From NCBI GenBank assembly GCA_002397155.1, contig DGZR01000049.1, positions 60,067 to 69,128 of the forward strand: DNA of 9,062 nt. Reading direction: 5' to 3'. Each line of letters begins with the position of its first letter. The first letter of the stretch is position 1. The position numbers were made by a program, and so were the translations under genes. The stretch comes from Firmicutes bacterium UBA4975. Its GTDB lineage: Bacteria; Bacillota; Proteinivoracia; UBA4975. A model generated the notes under the pieces. The model did no database searches. It was not told the origin of the DNA and worked only from the letters and a program-made list of their open reading frames with translations. Shown here piece by piece: positions 6,582-9,062 of this stretch.

Positions 6582-6608
6582 AAAAAGACACTTTTCTCGT
6601 GTCTTTTT
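6582..6608. terminator. Intrinsic terminator after pduL
   Basis: AAAAAGACAC (6582-6591) pairs perfectly with GTGTCTTTTT (6599-6608) around the 7-base loop TTTTCTC. The stem starts 16 bases after the pduL stop and ends in a T-run, so it should end the pduL transcript. The A-run at the 5' side means it could also act on the opposite strand, though no gene lies there. Confidence 0.88.
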
Positions 6609-6634
6609 CCCTTAAGCCGCGTCATTTCGACAAA

Positions 6635-6691
6635 GGGGAGAGGACAACTCGCAGCTAATGATCCTCCAGCCGCTATCGCTGTCATCTCCCC
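6635..6691. repeat. Extended hairpin in the pduL-mnmH spacer
   Basis: GGGGAGA (6635-6641) pairs with TCTCCCC (6685-6691), and after one mismatch GACA (6643-6646) pairs with TGTC (6680-6683), giving an 11-pair interrupted stem. The flank GTCATTTCGAC (6621-6631) resembles a sequence I associate with dispersed intergenic repeats in Firmicute genomes; that link is from memory and unproven. No T-run follows, so it is not a terminator. It could be a 5' leader structure for mnmH or a mobile-repeat relic. Confidence 0.5.
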
Positions 6692-6761
6692 GTTCATAGG
6701 GTAACCAGCGAGCAGGCCGGCCAAACAAACAAATTTTGCATGCCGGGGAGGTAAAAGATTT

Positions 6762-7811
6762 GTGTACCCAGTCAGCCAAGTAGAAGTAGAAGACGCCTTG
6801 AATCACCTGGAAGAGTACTGCTTAGTGGACGTGCGGACTCCGGGTGAATTTCAAGGGGGCTCAATTCCCGGCAGCATAAACCTACCCCTTTTTGACGAGA
6901 ACGAGCGAAAGAGAATAGGCTTGGCTTATGCCCGGAATCAGCGGGCGGCTAAGTTTCTCGCCCTGGACATCGCCGCCCCAAAAATGGCCCTGTTCGTCCG
7001 TCGCCTTGCCCGCTTTAGCGGAGGAAAACCCCTGCTCATCCTGTGCTGGCGGGGAGGCATGCGCAGCCAGGCCACGGTGCAGTTTTTGACGATGGCCGGG
7101 CTGGAAGGGGCCCAGCTCCGCGGAGGCTACCATCAATACCGCCGCCTAGTTTACCGCCAACTCCTGGACTATGAGCTGGACTGCCCAGTAATCGTCCTCA
7201 AGGGCATGAGCGGCACCGGCAAGACGGAAATCCTTCGCCGCCTGGCTGTAAAGGGCTACCCCGCCCTGGATTTAGAGGGTCTGGCCGGGCACCAGGGTTC
7301 CAGTTTTGGCGGCGGCCGGGGCCAGCCCCGCAGCCAAAAGGACTTTGATTCACTGCTCCTGGCCGCACTTCGGGCCCTGGGCGCTCCCCCCTGCTTGATT
7401 GTGGAAGGGGAGAGCAGGCGAATCGGCAAGATTTGCCTGCCGGATTTTTTGTTTAGAGCCATGGTGAGAGCGCCGGTGATCGAAGTGGGAGGGAGCGTGG
7501 AAAAGCGGGTGGCCCGCATCCTCAAAGACTATGGCCCCCGGGACTGCCAGGAGCGGATAGAAACTTACCTGGCTCTTTACCACTTAAAAGGGGTGCTATC
7601 TGCCAGGCTCTACGCCCAATTAAAGGGCCTATTGGACTCTGAGTGCTATTCGGAATTCGTCGCCCTCATCCTCACCCGCCACTATGACCGGCTCTACGAA
7701 CACCGGCTGCCGGGTAAGGGGGTGCTGGCCCGGGTGAACTCCGATGATTGCCCCGCCGCGGTGGCGGCGGTTGAAAATGCCCTGACAGACTTTTTCCCCC
7801 CCAGTTCTTAG
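6762..7811 (+). CDS. mnmH: tRNA 2-selenouridine synthase (MnmH/SelU/YbbB)
   Basis: This 349-residue two-domain protein replaces sulfur by selenium in the wobble 2-thiouridine of certain tRNAs, using selenophosphate and a geranylated intermediate in the characterised enzyme. The N-terminal rhodanese domain (about 1-130) has LVDVRTPGEF (21-30) and the catalytic loop CWRGGMRS (95-102, Cys95). The C-terminal P-loop domain has GMSGTGKTE (148-156), LDLEGLAGHQGSSFGG (169-184) and VEGESRRIG (214-222), all typical of the family; the length is normal. The GTG start at 6762 follows GGGGAGGT at 6745-6752. The gene stands alone, with terminators before and after. It implies that the host makes selenophosphate (SelD), not visible here. 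I see no convincing promoter immediately upstream. Confidence 0.94.
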   Translation: MYPVSQVEVEDALNHLEEYCLVDVRTPGEFQGGSIPGSINLPLFDENERKRIGLAYARNQRAAKFLALDIAAPKMALFVRRLARFSGGKPLLILCWRGGMRSQATVQFLTMAGLEGAQLRGGYHQYRRLVYRQLLDYELDCPVIVLKGMSGTGKTEILRRLAVKGYPALDLEGLAGHQGSSFGGGRGQPRSQKDFDSLLLAALRALGAPPCLIVEGESRRIGKICLPDFLFRAMVRAPVIEVGGSVEKRVARILKDYGPRDCQERIETYLALYHLKGVLSARLYAQLKGLLDSECYSEFVALILTRHYDRLYEHRLPGKGVLARVNSDDCPAAVAAVENALTDFFPPSS

Positions 7812-7819
7812 GAAAAAAT

Positions 7820-7856
7820 CTGGCCAAAAAGGCAAAAAGCTTTACAATTTGGCCAG
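7820..7856. repeat. Inverted repeat just after mnmH
   Basis: CTGGCCAAA (7820-7828) and TTTGGCCAG (7848-7856) are perfect inverted copies around a 19-base A/T-rich loop, starting 9 bases after the mnmH stop. No T-run follows the stem. It could stabilise the mnmH mRNA 3' end, be an operator-like palindrome, or form the base of a small structured RNA. Confidence 0.6.
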
Positions 7857-7869
7857 GATGGGGTAGCAT

Positions 7870-7889
7870 GGGTAAGTAGTTACCTTTTT
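7870..7889 (+). terminator. Weak terminator-like hairpin
   Basis: GGTAA (7871-7875) pairs with TTACC (7880-7884) around GTAG, followed directly by TTTTT (7885-7889). The stem is short (five pairs plus a possible G-T pair), so efficiency would be low, but the layout is that of an intrinsic terminator for mnmH. Confidence 0.4.
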
Positions 7890-7958
7890 CACAAGGAGTG
7901 GCTAAGGGAAGGGCCGCCCCTCGGTGACTAATTGACTGTGACACACCTACCTTCCCAT

Positions 7959-8001
7959 AATCCCCCTCCGTTTTGCGGAGGGGGATTCCTTATTATTTTT
8001 T
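7959..8001 (+). terminator. Strong intrinsic terminator before miaB
   Basis: AATCCCCCTCCG (7959-7970) pairs perfectly over 12 bases with CGGAGGGGGATT (7976-7987), with loop TTTTG, then CCTTATTATTTTTT with a T-run at 7996-8001. It ends any transcript entering from mnmH or from a small RNA in this spacer and isolates miaB. Confidence 0.85.
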
Positions 8002-8028
8002 GCGCTTCAGGGTCCTATCGGGTAAAAT
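8000..8028 (+). promoter_or_regulatory. miaB: Probable sigma-A promoter of miaB
   Basis: TTGCGC (8000-8005), a 17-base spacer and TAAAAT (8023-8028) lie about 37 bases before the miaB start. The match is 4 of 6 (-35) and 5 of 6 (-10) with ideal spacing. The -35 box starts inside the T-tract of the preceding terminator, so the two elements are packed edge to edge. Initiation would be expected near 8035. Confidence 0.65.
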
Positions 8029-8064
8029 ATGTCTATAAGGAGAAGGCGGGAAAGGAGGCGGCAA

Positions 8065-9062
8065 GTGGCGGATAAATCTAGGACACCAAAGACTTTTTTT
8101 GTTCTGACTTATGGCTGTCAGATGAATCAACGGGACAGCGAGACAATAGGGGGAATATTGCTGAGCCGGGGGATGACCGAAGCGCCGGACTTGGCTTCGG
8201 CCGACCTAGTAATGGTCAATACCTGCACCGTCCGGGACAAAGCGGAACAAAAAGTATACGGCCTCTTGGGCCGGTTCCGCCAACTCAAAGAAGAAAAGCC
8301 CGACTTGGTCCTGGGCATCTGCGGCTGCATGCCCCAGCAACAAGATGTGGCTCGCCACATCAAAGCCCGTTATCCCTTTATGGACCTGATCATCGGCACC
8401 CATAACCTGAATACCCTGGGCACCTACCTGGACCAAGTCCTCCAGGAACGGCAGCAGGTTTTGGCCTTGTGGGATGAGCGAGCCCTGGATGAATTAGACC
8501 TGCCTGCCCGGCGCTCGGGGGGGCACAAGGCCTTCGTCAACATCAACTGGGGCTGCAACAACTTTTGCACATACTGTATCGTTCCCTATGTCCGGGGCCG
8601 AGAAAAGAGCCGCCCGCCGGAGGCCATCAGCGCCGAAGTAAAAAGCCTGGCCGCCGAGGGCTATAAAGAAATTACCCTTTTGGGGCAAAACGTCAACAGC
8701 TACGGCAAGGACCTGCCGGGGCGGCCGGACTTTGTCAGCCTGCTTTACCGCTTGAGCGCCCTGCCCGGAATAGAGAGGATCCGCTTTATGACCTCCCATC
8801 CCCGGGATGCGGGGGATCGCCTGGTTCAGGCCTTTGCCGAACTGCCCAAGCTGTGCAGGCACTTGCACTTGCCCCTCCAAGCGGGCAGCGACCCCATTCT
8901 GGCGAAAATGAACCGGGGCTATACCACCCAGCACTACTTGGCGATTGTCGATAGATTTCGCCAAGGGGTGCCTGACCTGGCCCTGACCACCGACCTCATC
9001 GTCGGTTTTCCCGGCGAGACTGAAGAGGACTTTTTGGCCACCCTGGCCCTGGTCCGCCAGGT
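8065..9062 (+). CDS. miaB: tRNA-2-methylthio-N6-dimethylallyladenosine synthase MiaB, N-terminal part
   Basis: The first 332 residues of a radical-SAM methylthiotransferase that adds a methylthio group to i6A37 of tRNAs reading UNN codons; the frame is open to the window edge, so the gene is cut. The N-terminal domain has YGCQMN (16-21) with Cys18, NTCT (52-55) with Cys54 and GCMPQ (87-91) with Cys88, the ligands of the auxiliary iron-sulfur cluster. The radical-SAM motif is GCNNFCTYC (163-171) with Cys164, Cys168 and Cys171, followed by IVPYVRGREKSR, which points to MiaB rather than RimO or MtaB. The GTG at 8065 is supported by AAAGGAGG at 8051-8058 with a 6-base gap. The C-terminal TRAM domain lies beyond the window. 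Confidence 0.94.
   Translation, partial: MADKSRTPKTFFVLTYGCQMNQRDSETIGGILLSRGMTEAPDLASADLVMVNTCTVRDKAEQKVYGLLGRFRQLKEEKPDLVLGICGCMPQQQDVARHIKARYPFMDLIIGTHNLNTLGTYLDQVLQERQQVLALWDERALDELDLPARRSGGHKAFVNINWGCNNFCTYCIVPYVRGREKSRPPEAISAEVKSLAAEGYKEITLLGQNVNSYGKDLPGRPDFVSLLYRLSALPGIERIRFMTSHPRDAGDRLVQAFAELPKLCRHLHLPLQAGSDPILAKMNRGYTTQHYLAIVDRFRQGVPDLALTTDLIVGFPGETEEDFLATLALVRQ

Noticed and set aside
6635..6700. tRNA (including tRNA-Sec) or T-box leader upstream of mnmH
   Set aside because: There is no cloverleaf: the apparent T-arm CCC-GTTCATA-GGG lacks a matching acceptor stem and CCA region, and the T-box sequence GGGTGG is absent.
7890..7958. Cobalamin or other known riboswitch before miaB
   Set aside because: Pieces such as TAAGGGAA are suggestive, but the B12 box and conserved core order are missing, and a terminator plus promoter separate this stretch from miaB.
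8494..8964. Open frame of 156 codons on the - strand
   Set aside because: It is antisense to the conserved radical-SAM part of miaB; high GC content creates long shadow frames.

Overview
The window looks like a chromosomal segment from a GC-rich, anaerobic Gram-positive bacterium, most plausibly a Clostridia/Peptococcaceae-type (Pelotomaculum- or Moorella-like) Firmicute. The basis is strong AGGAGG-type ribosome binding sites before most genes, use of TTG and GTG starts, a split methylmalonyl-CoA mutase (separate catalytic and B12-binding subunits), a Na+-pumping decarboxylase of the OadB family, and a PduL-type phosphotransacylase. The assignment is an inference; no rRNA or other phylogenetic marker is present. 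All coding is on the + strand.

Region 1 (1-5663) is a tightly packed operon fragment: the end of the mutase catalytic subunit, the B12-binding subunit, the MeaB G-protein chaperone, methylmalonyl-CoA epimerase, then four subunits of a membrane-bound methylmalonyl-CoA decarboxylase in the order carboxyltransferase (alpha), small OadG-like membrane subunit (delta), biotin carrier (gamma), Na+-pump (beta). Gaps are at most about 14 bases and one pair overlaps. Together these convert succinyl-CoA to (R)- and then (S)-methylmalonyl-CoA and decarboxylate it to propionyl-CoA while exporting Na+. No biotin carboxylase domain is present, which fits decarboxylation rather than ATP-driven carboxylation.

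Region 2 (5664-5998) is non-coding and holds a mosaic of 29-30-base direct repeats interrupted by two copies of a longer cassette with a perfect G/C-rich palindrome. Each complete short unit also resembles a sigma-A promoter (TTTTCA, 17 bases, TATRGT), which is the most unusual feature of the window.

Region 3 (5999-6608) is pduL, which would turn propionyl-CoA into propionyl phosphate for ATP synthesis by a kinase not in the window, followed by a clean intrinsic terminator. Region 4 (6609-7811) has a hairpin-bearing intergenic stretch, perhaps a degenerate dispersed repeat, and mnmH (selU), the tRNA 2-selenouridine synthase, which implies selenophosphate metabolism in the host. Region 5 (7812-8064) is a spacer with several inverted repeats, a strong terminator and a promoter whose -35 box lies in the terminator's T-tract. 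Region 6 (8065-9062) is the 5' part of miaB, a radical-SAM tRNA methylthiotransferase, cut by the window edge.
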